Origin: Thalassolituus oleivorans MIL-1
Lineage (GTDB): Bacteria; Pseudomonadota; Gammaproteobacteria; Pseudomonadales; Oceanobacteraceae
DNA: 64,000 bases
Direction of reading: 5' to 3'
Assembly (NCBI RefSeq): GCF_000355675.1
Contig: NC_020888.1
Coordinates: 2,002,883 to 2,066,882 of the forward strand
Below, piece by piece: positions 18,539-28,278 of the stretch (the first letter of the stretch is position 1; every line of letters starts with the position of its first letter). Both the position numbers and the translations under genes were made by a program. The notes under the pieces were generated by a model. That model made no database searches and had not been told where the DNA came from. It saw only the letters and a program-made list of their open reading frames with translations.

Positions 18539-21493
18539 TTACAACAAACTTTCCCACGAGCCATCAATGTAGCGAATAATCCACACGCCACTCTCTTTGG
18601 CGATACGTCCATAAACGACATCGCGAAAGTTGAGATAAAAAACAGCATCATCTAAATTACGGGTCTCTCCATACTCGGCAACATTAGACGTCACGCAGCG
18701 GTCATAATTACCTTCTTGGTCGAGAACATAGCGATAAGGCTCAGAACCTAATTGGTAATCTAGGTTGGCATAAGCTGTTAGCTCACTGTCAACGCTACTC
18801 GTGGTGCCATCATCTAACGTGAGTGACACACCGTCTTTATATATGGCAACGCTTCCGTCCTCTCCGAATGCGGACTGGGTATTATAATTAACCAAAAGAC
18901 GATCCAATTGCGACCCGGCACCAAGATACACATCATTTAGAGTTAATGATGAATAATCATGAGATAACGCTGCCGTTACATCAATTGAATCTGCAGTTGG
19001 AGCGCTTACCAAGACATCCAGCACGGTTCTTGGTTCAGAGGTGGACGTGCGTCCGTCGTATTCAAGAACCACCTCACTAGTAAACCGCGCTGTCGTCAAT
19101 CCAAGTACTTCAGGATCATAAAGCTCACCGTCAAACGAAACTTCATCGGTCGACAAATCCGCTAAGGTCAAACAACCATTTTCATCCGGAGCATTTACGG
19201 GCCACTCAATGAAGTATGCACCGCGCCCTGGAACATCCAGACGAGCAAACACACCAATTTCCCAAAGGTCATTAATGGCTTGCTGCACATCACGTTCAGC
19301 ATTAAGACGCTGACGAGGCTCGCAACTGACGACGCTCCATGCCGAACCCGTATTTTCTAGCAAACATTGCTCAAGATAATGAGTAGGGATCAATTCTTCG
19401 ATGTCGCCATCTTTATCAATATCGCTCGTATCAGCGCGGTAAACGGTTGGATAAAAACGATAGCGATAAGATTCTGCCGACGGCACATAGTAATCGAGAT
19501 ACTCAATATCGTTTCCATTCAAGGTTTCATTGCCTAACTTATAAGAGGCTACAGCCGTTTCGACTTGCCCTTTCACATAAGTAGTCGAAGCCGTTGGATT
19601 AAAGAAACCATTGAATGACGCAAACTCGGATTCACCATAATAGGAATCTGCATTAGCACTACTAGCCGAGATGAAAACGGTAGTGATATTTTGATCATTA
19701 TCACCGTCATCACCCACAACATCCGAAATTCTGCCGTTTAGAACAACAGTATCGATGTTGTAGTGCATAGACCCGGAGGTTTCAGGATCAGCGACACCGC
19801 GATAGAACAAACGGAACGAACCCGTTACTTCGTTCTCTGCGTCTGACGAAATTGTTGCAACATCATAAAGACTAAAATCAGACCAACGAATCTCATACCC
19901 TAAGATAGGGTTCGAGGCGCTATCAGCGGGTGCCGAAACGGCTTCCGTATAGTAAATACGCACGCCAGAGCTGGACGATATGTCATCGTTTGGATCGTCA
20001 TTGGCATAGGTATTATCAACAATGAAACGTAAATCACCTTCGTTATAGGTACCTCGGATCAATATATCAATAGCTTTTGAGCTGGTTGGCGTTGTGTCAG
20101 CATCCGTGAGATTCACGTCAGCGACCATGTAGTTCACCGTAATCGCCCCACCATTCAGCGTTAACGTTGCCGTTGCTGCGTCATAGTTAGCATCGGTCAA
20201 CCAAGTCCAACCTGAATCAAGCGCAGGGCAAGCACCATTCAAATAACAATCAACATAGAGTTCTTGTGTTTGACGGAAAGCCAGCACAATGGCGTCGAGA
20301 TCATCGGCGTGAGCTTCGCCAATTGCTTTTAGCTGATCGGTATAGCTATCAATTTGGGCCTTATAACCGCTCTCAAAAAAAGTCTCTTGATAATCTCGCA
20401 GGATATCGACAAAGGCCTTAGTGCGCTGTAAACCAATAGTGAAATCGCTATAGTTAGTACCAAAAAGATTAGCGAGCGTATCTGGTGTCACCACCGTTAA
20501 GGTGTCCGCTGTAAACCCAGCCTGATCAGCCTCAAAACCACTGATCACTGAATCAACAAAACCCTGTACGGTGGCATTACTGACACTGATTGCAGCTAAG
20601 TTATCTTTGGCTAAGGTATACAAATCATCAAGACTCAGTGTTTGGCTTCCACCCATCTCAAACAATTGTCCATCGTTAGCGACTAAATCGGCGCCCACCG
20701 CGCTTGCATAAGTAGGTAAATCGGACGTTGGCGTGTAACTTAATTCTAAAGATTGCCAAGCAGCCAATAGTGCCCCGTAGCGAATACTATTGATTGCATC
20801 AACGGAGTTGGCTTTGCGCCAATCATTAAGTTGAGTTAAATCAGCCGGCTCAGCGGTCTGGATATTGGTAATTCCAAACAAACGGGAGACTTGAGATACC
20901 GATTGCTCAACAGAATAGGCTGAGTAATAGCCGGTATCTAACCAACCTCCATCTTGGGTGTCAGAACTAGCCTCACTATACACTTTCGCAAACGCCAATT
21001 GCGCCGCCAAATCAGTCAACGGAGTAACACGAACACGCTCTTTATTCGCCAACGAATAAGCAACGGCTCGCCATTCTGGGGTTGTTACCGGATTGTACGT
21101 TTCACCAAAAGCAACGCTAACATCACCGTAAGTACAACCGCTGGCCACTTGGCACTTACGAGACGTGGCAGCAACGTCCGCATCGGCATCAGCAACACGG
21201 CCAATAATATCGAAGTAGGATAACTCTTCAGCCAAGATAGCGACGGTCGCTTCCGCTTCGTTGTTGGAGGTGTAAGTAGTCGATACCAACTGCTTATCGC
21301 TATTTTCCGCCAACGCCCCAGCTTCAGTGACCGCAACATAACGAATCAAAGCATCAGAAAAGTCTTCCTGCCCGGCCTGAACATAGACATTAATAAAACT
21401 GCTACTTCTAGAACTGCCATTATCACTGCACCCTGCTAATAAAGCGGGAATCAACAACGCACTGCCTAATACTCGTAATTTCAACACACACAT
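18539..21493 (-). CDS. Large lipoprotein of unknown function (paralogue B)
   Basis: A 984-residue protein with lipoprotein signal LLIPALLAGC, Cys22 acylated, then SDNGSSRSSS. It is related over its whole length to the protein encoded at 12719-15643: cysteine pair KCQVASGC, PLTDLAAQLA, GYYSAYSVEQ...SRLFGITNI, RYGALLAAWQSLE, NDGQLFE, LYVDCYLNGAC and the end WIIRYIDGSWESLL. Spacing and length agree, but identity between landmarks looks low, so the duplication is old. The sequence is acidic and rich in D, T, S and Y. It lacks the coupled barrel gene seen after paralogue A. Aspartate after the acylated cysteine is not at the position expected... residue +2 is serine, so outer-membrane sorting by LolCD is likely. 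Function unknown. Confidence 0.75.
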   Translation of the reverse strand: MCVLKLRVLGSALLIPALLAGCSDNGSSRSSSFINVYVQAGQEDFSDALIRYVAVTEAGALAENSDKQLVSTTYTSNNEAEATVAILAEELSYFDIIGRVADADADVAATSRKCQVASGCTYGDVSVAFGETYNPVTTPEWRAVAYSLANKERVRVTPLTDLAAQLAFAKVYSEASSDTQDGGWLDTGYYSAYSVEQSVSQVSRLFGITNIQTAEPADLTQLNDWRKANSVDAINSIRYGALLAAWQSLELSYTPTSDLPTYASAVGADLVANDGQLFEMGGSQTLSLDDLYTLAKDNLAAISVSNATVQGFVDSVISGFEADQAGFTADTLTVVTPDTLANLFGTNYSDFTIGLQRTKAFVDILRDYQETFFESGYKAQIDSYTDQLKAIGEAHADDLDAIVLAFRQTQELYVDCYLNGACPALDSGWTWLTDANYDAATATLTLNGGAITVNYMVADVNLTDADTTPTSSKAIDILIRGTYNEGDLRFIVDNTYANDDPNDDISSSSGVRIYYTEAVSAPADSASNPILGYEIRWSDFSLYDVATISSDAENEVTGSFRLFYRGVADPETSGSMHYNIDTVVLNGRISDVVGDDGDNDQNITTVFISASSANADSYYGESEFASFNGFFNPTASTTYVKGQVETAVASYKLGNETLNGNDIEYLDYYVPSAESYRYRFYPTVYRADTSDIDKDGDIEELIPTHYLEQCLLENTGSAWSVVSCEPRQRLNAERDVQQAINDLWEIGVFARLDVPGRGAYFIEWPVNAPDENGCLTLADLSTDEVSFDGELYDPEVLGLTTARFTSEVVLEYDGRTSTSEPRTVLDVLVSAPTADSIDVTAALSHDYSSLTLNDVYLGAGSQLDRLLVNYNTQSAFGEDGSVAIYKDGVSLTLDDGTTSSVDSELTAYANLDYQLGSEPYRYVLDQEGNYDRCVTSNVAEYGETRNLDDAVFYLNFRDVVYGRIAKESGVWIIRYIDGSWESLL

Positions 21494-21667
21494 TTCCTTA
21501 ACGACGGCCTGCCAACGGGGGTCTGACGGCCAACAAATGCCGCTATCATAGCAGGCTTTAAGCCGACCACTAGCCCGAACAACAAAAGACTAAGTAATGA
21601 TTTGCAAGCAAAAGGTTCCCCGCGACCAATAATCCGATAAAATGCCGCCACACCTGAAGGGGGCTGT

Positions 21668-22504
21668 ATGCATTTATTCGTAGACCAATTGACCAACGTC
21701 GATTTTAGCTATCTCGATCCACACCGAGGTCTCGTCGGAGAAACTTGGTGGGCTTCGGCTGTTTTAGAGGGCGCACTCGATGAACAAGGAATGGTTTGCG
21801 ATTTTGGTATCGTAAAAAAAACCTTACGAAACTGGCTCGACTTAGAGCTAGACCATCGTCTTTTGATACCGGTTCGCTCCCCTGCTTTGCAGCACTGCTT
21901 GCATGACGACAAGATAACCTTAACTTGGCACTTCGGTCATGGTCAGCACTTAACCATGACAGCTCCGCAGCAAGCCGTTGCCTTGGTTGACGCAGAGGTA
22001 ATCAATGACCTAACCGTCGCCGAATGGTCGATCACTCAGCTATCTTCTTCTTTTCCTGGAAGTATTGAGCAGTTATCACTCACGTTTGAAAACGAAAACA
22101 TTCACGGTGCCAACTACCACTACAGTCATGGTCTTAAGAAGCATGATGGCAATTGTCAGCGAATAGCGCATGGTCATCGTTCCCGTATTGAAATATTTAT
22201 TGATGGTGAACGTAATCCCAGCTTAGAACAGCACTGGGCCAACACTTGGGAAGACATTTATCTCGGAACGGTTGAAGATCTGTCGAATCAGACAGAAGAG
22301 CACCTGCACTTCCACTATCATGCACAACAGGGTGAATTCACCCTAAGCCTTCCTAAAGATTGTTGCTACCTGATGGATACGGATACGACCGTTGAGCTGA
22401 TAGCCGCCCATCTAGCCCAAGAAATAAAGCGTGACCACCCTTCCGTCGAAGTCTGCGTAAGAGCATTCGAAGGTGTTAATAAAGGCGCAATGGTAGCACT
22501 GTAA
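21668..22504 (+). CDS. Two-domain 6-carboxytetrahydropterin synthase-like (QueD/PTPS) protein
   Basis: 278 residues containing two PTPS-like halves. The N-terminal half has the family's closing motifs (GALDEQGMVCDFGIVKKTL, LDLELDHRLL) but no zinc site. The C-terminal half has the zinc and catalytic cluster: YSHGL, then HDGNCQRIAHGHRS, equivalent to the H-x-CxxxHGH site of QueD, with the probable catalytic cysteine in GNC. This arrangement is known from Pseudomonas-like genomes under the name 6-carboxytetrahydropterin synthase. QueD makes the queuosine precursor from dihydroneopterin triphosphate; whether this two-domain version does the same is inferred. QueF of the same pathway lies at 60772. 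Single gene; ATG at 21668 is preceded by GGGGGC. Confidence 0.75.
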   Translation: MHLFVDQLTNVDFSYLDPHRGLVGETWWASAVLEGALDEQGMVCDFGIVKKTLRNWLDLELDHRLLIPVRSPALQHCLHDDKITLTWHFGHGQHLTMTAPQQAVALVDAEVINDLTVAEWSITQLSSSFPGSIEQLSLTFENENIHGANYHYSHGLKKHDGNCQRIAHGHRSRIEIFIDGERNPSLEQHWANTWEDIYLGTVEDLSNQTEEHLHFHYHAQQGEFTLSLPKDCCYLMDTDTTVELIAAHLAQEIKRDHPSVEVCVRAFEGVNKGAMVAL

Positions 22505-22524
22505 CAGCGCCTAGTGCGGTATTG

Positions 22525-22568
22525 CATGTATAAAAAAAGCATTCCTAGGAATGCTTTTTTTATACATG
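22525..22568. terminator. Perfect 44-bp palindromic bidirectional terminator
   Basis: The 22-base arm CATGTATAAAAAAAGC... is exactly repeated in reverse complement with no spacer. It sits between the convergent QueD-like and dedA genes, and gives seven A and seven T in the proper places for termination on either strand. Confidence 0.9.
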
Positions 22569-22593
22569 ATTTTTATGAAGGTACGGAACGGTA

Positions 22594-23157
22594 TTACACC
22601 GCACCTTCCATATTTTGTCGTAATCGCCACTGCCCCCAAAAGAAAGCGACCAAAGCGACAGGCACAAGCCACATTAGCCATTCATGCATCGAATCTGCAA
22701 ATTGTTGACCAAGGAAAAAAGCTACAAAAAACAGCGCCGCAGCCCAAGCAACAATCGACAAGGCATTAGCAAATGAGAACGGCAGTAAAGGAACCCGAGC
22801 AATACCGCACGCAATATAACCAAAAGTTCTCAATCCTGGCATGCAACGAATTAATGCCAGCTGATGCCAAGGGGTTTGTTGCAAAGGTTGAATTTGGCGT
22901 TGAATCATAGGGCTCTGCAGGTGACGCGATAACCAAGGCCATGAATGAGCCAGGCGCCCCAAAAGATACAAAGCGGTGTCGCCAATAAACATACCGGCAC
23001 AGACTGAGACAAAAGCAAGTTCAGGTGCCACGCGGCCACTTGCCGCCAACAACGCAGCACCAATAATCGCCAAATCTTCCAAGGCGAACGTCGATACAAT
23101 AATGACAAGGACCAACCAATACGGGCTATCGGAGTAACCCAACAAACTATCTAGCAT
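22594..23157 (-). CDS. DedA-family inner-membrane protein
   Basis: 187 residues with the DedA/SNARE-associated layout: an N-terminal helix (WLVLVIIVSTFALEDLAII), the GxxxGDxxxYxxGR-like segment MFIGDTALYLLGRLA, the basic/proline loop ALIRCMPGLRTFGYIACGIARVP, and two C-terminal helices. DedA proteins act as lipid flippases (undecaprenyl phosphate or phospholipids) and support membrane potential. The start ATG at 23157 is the only sensible one. Single gene, divergent from purB, convergent to the QueD-like gene. The exact substrate cannot be told. Confidence 0.88.
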   Translation of the reverse strand: MLDSLLGYSDSPYWLVLVIIVSTFALEDLAIIGAALLAASGRVAPELAFVSVCAGMFIGDTALYLLGRLAHSWPWLSRHLQSPMIQRQIQPLQQTPWHQLALIRCMPGLRTFGYIACGIARVPLLPFSFANALSIVAWAAALFFVAFFLGQQFADSMHEWLMWLVPVALVAFFWGQWRLRQNMEGAV

Positions 23158-23343
23158 AGAATGTTACCTGTGTGCTTCCTATACAGAATCACCCGCGACA
23201 ATAGGAATATGGCGGACAATCCAAAATTTTGACCGGCGATTGTAACAAAAGTGCCTTGTTTGCCTAGGCAAATTATTGTCAATAACATGCGATCACTTGA
23301 ATTTGACAGAATTTCAATGAGGAAATTTACGATTCGGGGCTGA

Positions 23344-24780
<1,437 letters not shown>

Positions 24781-24804
24781 CCAGTTGTTAAAATAACTGA
24801 TGAT

Positions 24805-24833
24805 GAAAGCCTCCACTTTGGAGGCTTTTTTTT
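24805..24833 (+). terminator. Rho-independent terminator of purB
   Basis: Stem AAAGCCTCC / GGAGGCTTT with a short ACTTT-type loop and a T-run of eight, 25 bases past the purB stop. Confidence 0.92.
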
Positions 24834-24877
24834 AACTGACCGTTTTACCATCGATTCCATTCTATTGAGTGATGACT

Positions 24878-26065
24878 ATGCATCTTCTTGGCAACCTAAG
24901 CATCGACGAGTTTCTGCGTGACTACTGGCAGCAGAAACCCGTGTTAATTCGCAATGCTTGGCCTAACTTTGAGCCACTATTAAGTGCGCAGGAACTCGCT
25001 GGATTAAGTCTTGAGGACGATATTGAGTCGCGCTTAATACTAGAACAAGGGCAAGATGGTCCGTGGGAAATTCGCAAAGGTCCATTCTCAGAGACAGATT
25101 ATCGCTCACTCCCAAAAAGTCATTGGACCTTACTGATCCAAGCCATTGATCACTGGGTGCCGGAAGCCGCAGAGCTACTAGAGCATTTTCGCTTTATCCC
25201 GAGCTGGCGCATTGACGACCTAATGATTAGCTATGCAGTCGATGGCGGTAGCGTTGGCCCGCATTACGATCAATACGACGTATTTCTATTGCAAGCCGAA
25301 GGACAACGAGAATGGAGAATCGGTCAGCACTGTGACAGTAACTCACCAATTATTGGCAATACCCGCCTGCGTATTCTTAGCGAGTTTGAAGAAACCGAAC
25401 GCTGGGTACTAAACCCCGGAGATATGCTGTATCTACCACCGCAACTCGCGCATTACGGCATTGCCCAAGGCGAGTGCATGACTTACTCCATCGGTTTTCG
25501 AGCACCATCGGTTAGCCAGTTGCTGGAAACAAGTCTTGATGTTGTGTTGCCAACCCTGACCGAAAACCAACGTTACTGCGATGCAGGAATTCAACCCGCT
25601 GTATCTGCATCTAGGATCGACCAGCAAGCAACTGAGCGCTTGGCAAATCTACTCACCTCTGAACTGCAAAAACCAGAAGTTCTTGCCAAAATTCTTGGAC
25701 AGCTAATGACGGAACCCAAGTACAGCGAGCTTCTTCCAGAAGCGGAAAACGAAATCACCTGGGACGAATGGCTCGACACCGTTGAAGGCGAATCACTGCT
25801 ACGCCACGAACACGCACGATTCGCCTACTTTACAGACGACAACCAGTGCCTATTCTTCAATCATGGCGAATGCACTGTTCTACCAAAGTCATGCACCCAA
25901 CTGGTTGCCACTCTGGGGGATTATCGGCAGTATTCGATAGATCAATTGCAACATCTCGCACTCGACGATCAAGGAAAAAGTTTGCTGCTACAGCTTTGGG
26001 CTCAGCAAATGATCTACGTAGAAAGTGATACTCAAGGAGTTTTTGATGGAGATTGTAACGACTGA
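24878..26065 (+). CDS. roxA: RoxA-type cupin 2-oxoglutarate oxygenase (ribosomal protein L16 arginine hydroxylase)
   Basis: About 395 residues. The N-terminal half is a JmjC-like cupin: QQKPVLIRNAWPNF, then the iron site GPHYDQYDVFLLQ (HxD) and the distal histidine in PPQLAHYGIAQGECMTYSIGFR. The C-terminal half is the dimer/winged-helix part of the YcfD/RoxA family. In E. coli the enzyme hydroxylates Arg81 of ribosomal protein L16. Starts at 24869 (GTG), 24872 or 24878 are all in frame; 24878 (MHLLGN) fits homologues best. The stop codon overlaps the following GNAT start by 20 bp, so the two genes are co-translated. Confidence 0.92.
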   Translation: MHLLGNLSIDEFLRDYWQQKPVLIRNAWPNFEPLLSAQELAGLSLEDDIESRLILEQGQDGPWEIRKGPFSETDYRSLPKSHWTLLIQAIDHWVPEAAELLEHFRFIPSWRIDDLMISYAVDGGSVGPHYDQYDVFLLQAEGQREWRIGQHCDSNSPIIGNTRLRILSEFEETERWVLNPGDMLYLPPQLAHYGIAQGECMTYSIGFRAPSVSQLLETSLDVVLPTLTENQRYCDAGIQPAVSASRIDQQATERLANLLTSELQKPEVLAKILGQLMTEPKYSELLPEAENEITWDEWLDTVEGESLLRHEHARFAYFTDDNQCLFFNHGECTVLPKSCTQLVATLGDYRQYSIDQLQHLALDDQGKSLLLQLWAQQMIYVESDTQGVFDGDCND

Positions 26066-26957
26066 CTGGAGTAAGCACCGCGATGCCTTGCGTGACATAC
26101 GTCGCCGCGTCTTTATTGAGGAGCAAGGTGTACCTGAAGAGCTGGAGTGGGATGACGACGATCTAAAAGCCACCCACTTCATCGTCTATGATGGCAAACG
26201 TCCGGTGGCCTGTGCGCGACTGCTAAACAACGGACACTTTGGCCGCATGGCCGTATTACGCGAACACCGTCAACAACACTGGGGAAGTCGCCTTCTGAGA
26301 GCGATAGAACAACACGCTCGCAGCCATCTACCCGTAAAGCAGATCAAAGCAAACGTACAGACTCATGCATTTGGCTTTTACCATCGCAATGGGTTCACCG
26401 CAAATCCGGAGTTTTTTCTAGATGCCGGTATTCCACATTTGCCGATGCACAAGGCAATTGGATCACCACACCAAACGACAACACTCACACCCAAAATCGA
26501 TTCAGAACGATACCAACTGAATGATTTACTCTCAATTTCTAGCTGGCTACAAATTGCACTACAAGGCGGCCCTGTTCGAGTTTTTTTACTGATCGAAGAT
26601 CTCACCCATCCTTTATGGTCGGATACCACACTCCTCAATGCCATAAATCGGTACCTAAGAGCGTCCCGCCAACGACAGGTTGAGATCATTTTGCGAGCCG
26701 AACACGGTTCACAGTCGTCTCATCCGCTCATTAAATTACAACAACGATTAAGCAGCCGCATAAATATTAAAGTAAATAGCACCATAAAACACAGCCAAGT
26801 ATTACTAGAATCTTGGGGTTGGCTTACCCTAATGGATGAAAATAAAGGCTTTGCCTCAATGTCGGATACCGCACGGACTCGACACTATGTCGAAAGAGCA
26901 AAAACGCTTTTGCAACAAGCAACACCACTAAAAGAAGGTCGGCGCCTAATGATTTAG
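26046..26957 (+). CDS. GNAT-family N-acetyltransferase with an extra C-terminal domain
   Basis: 303 residues from the ATG at 26046, which has a good AAGGAG site 6-7 bases upstream inside the end of roxA. Residues 1-145 form the GNAT fold, similar to the ElaA/YjcF group: RRRVFIEEQGVPEELEWD, CARLLNNGHFGRMAVLREHR and QHWGSRLLRAIEQHA (acetyl-CoA loop). Residues ~160-303 form a second domain rich in arginine and glutamine that resembles the PLD-like/DUF7931 tail found on such proteins (LLIEDLTHPLWSDTTLLNAI). Substrate unknown. Coupling to the ribosomal oxygenase is notable and may mean a protein-modification role, though this is not shown. Confidence 0.82.
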   Translation: MEIVTTDWSKHRDALRDIRRRVFIEEQGVPEELEWDDDDLKATHFIVYDGKRPVACARLLNNGHFGRMAVLREHRQQHWGSRLLRAIEQHARSHLPVKQIKANVQTHAFGFYHRNGFTANPEFFLDAGIPHLPMHKAIGSPHQTTTLTPKIDSERYQLNDLLSISSWLQIALQGGPVRVFLLIEDLTHPLWSDTTLLNAINRYLRASRQRQVEIILRAEHGSQSSHPLIKLQQRLSSRINIKVNSTIKHSQVLLESWGWLTLMDENKGFASMSDTARTRHYVERAKTLLQQATPLKEGRRLMI

Positions 26958-27397
26958 GCGCTTGGTAAAATACCACTTGAAATGCTAAACACAATCGCTT
27001 CACAAATAACAACAACTAAGGTTAATGACCAGCGTAGGCGTTTATAACGATACGAATAAACACGGCGAATAATTGCACGCATTTCTAGCCACAACAAAAT
27101 AATAAAGCCCAATGAAAACAAGCCAGTCGCAAAAACTAGCGGTACAAAATACGCGCATAATCCTAATAAAAAAACACCAATAGCGGCCACGAGCGTCGTA
27201 TTATCTTTCGCACCGTATTCATCGGTAATTCCTTGCGCCATACCCCAGCAACTACCGGACATAAAGGCCAAAATAGCAAAAGAATACAAGCGAAATAGCG
27301 GCTCAGCGTAATCGACCCCCAAATACAGTGAAGCAGTCGTTGCGACAAAAGGCAGCAAGCCAGCAGCACCAAGCTTTTCTGTTAAAGATAACGCCAT
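26954..27397 (-). CDS. DUF3429 domain-containing membrane protein
   Basis: 147 residues from the ATG at 27397, matching the DUF3429 family: MALSLTEKLGAAGLLPFVATT, then four further helices (LYSFAILAFMSGSCWGMAQG; TTLVAAIGVFLLGLCAYFVP; LFSLGFIILLWLEMRA; LTLVVVICEAIVFSIS). The motif FMSGSCWG is typical. Function is unknown. The stop codon overlaps the stop of the convergent GNAT gene by 4 bp. An earlier frame start at 27454 lacks a ribosome binding site. Confidence 0.83.
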   Translation of the reverse strand: MALSLTEKLGAAGLLPFVATTASLYLGVDYAEPLFRLYSFAILAFMSGSCWGMAQGITDEYGAKDNTTLVAAIGVFLLGLCAYFVPLVFATGLFSLGFIILLWLEMRAIIRRVYSYRYKRLRWSLTLVVVICEAIVFSISSGILPSA

Positions 27398-27460
27398 CGA
27401 GAACTCCTTGATAATAATAAAATCTAAAATCAGACCTTCAGTGTAGAATAACATTCAAAA

Positions 27461-27487
27461 AAAAAGCCACTTTTACAGTGGCTTTGA
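27461..27487 (-). terminator. Rho-independent terminator of the kds operon
   Basis: AAAGCCACT / AGTGGCTTT stem with a TTTAC-type loop; the minus-strand transcript ends in nine T, past the kdsB stop. Confidence 0.9.
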
Positions 27488-27508
27488 TAGCAAGCATGAA
27501 TAATTAAA

Positions 27509-28273
27509 TTACAACGCCAGTAGCAATTTAGTTACACGCTCCACATCTGCGGGGGTATCAATACCGTGCCCCGGTGCCTGTTCAATAACCGACATATGGA
27601 TTTTAGTGCCATACCAGAGTGCCCGTAACTGCTCTAACGACTCCGTTAGCTCTAATGCACAAGGCTCCATAGTCTGATAAGCCTTAAGAAACGACACTCG
27701 ATAACCGTACATACCAATATGACGCAACACCGGCATACGACTCGTCAATGTATCGCGTGATTGTTTGTATAAGTCGCGATCCCAAGGAATCGGAGCACGA
27801 CTAAAGGTCATAGCAAATTGGCGCTGATCCAGAACCACTTTCACGGCATTGGGATCAAATGCTTCTTCCACATCGTGAATAGGAGTACACACAGAACTCA
27901 TACCCGCTTCCGGATTATCTAATAAACCCTTCGCTGTTAGTTCGATTAATTCACGTGGAATTAGCGGCTCATCCCCTTGTAGATTAACGATGACCACATC
28001 GTCAGCCCAGCCTTTGATGAGTGCAACTTCGGCAATGCGTTCAGTACCATTTTCATGATCCAGTGAGGTCATCACTACCTCGGCACCAAATGCTTCTGCG
28101 GCCAATTTAATGCGCTCATCATCCGTTGCAATCACTACCTCTGAAACACCCGCTGCCAACGCACGTTCATATACATGCTGAATCATTGGCTTACCAGCCA
28201 AATCAATTAATGGCTTACCCGGCAGTCGGCTTGATGCATAACGAGCTGGAATAACAATTTTATAATCCGACAT
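27509..28273 (-). CDS. kdsB: 3-deoxy-manno-octulosonate cytidylyltransferase
   Basis: Activates Kdo to CMP-Kdo for lipopolysaccharide core synthesis. 254 residues, typical. It has IPARYASSRLPGKPL, then ATDDERI, NLQGDEPLIP and YGYRVSFLKAY, all standard KdsB segments. It lies five bases after the epimerase gene and is the third gene of kdsC-epimerase-kdsB, ending at a strong terminator. Confidence 0.96.
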   Translation of the reverse strand: MSDYKIVIPARYASSRLPGKPLIDLAGKPMIQHVYERALAAGVSEVVIATDDERIKLAAEAFGAEVVMTSLDHENGTERIAEVALIKGWADDVVIVNLQGDEPLIPRELIELTAKGLLDNPEAGMSSVCTPIHDVEEAFDPNAVKVVLDQRQFAMTFSRAPIPWDRDLYKQSRDTLTSRMPVLRHIGMYGYRVSFLKAYQTMEPCALELTESLEQLRALWYGTKIHMSVIEQAPGHGIDTPADVERVTKLLLAL

Positions 28274-28278
28274 GAATG

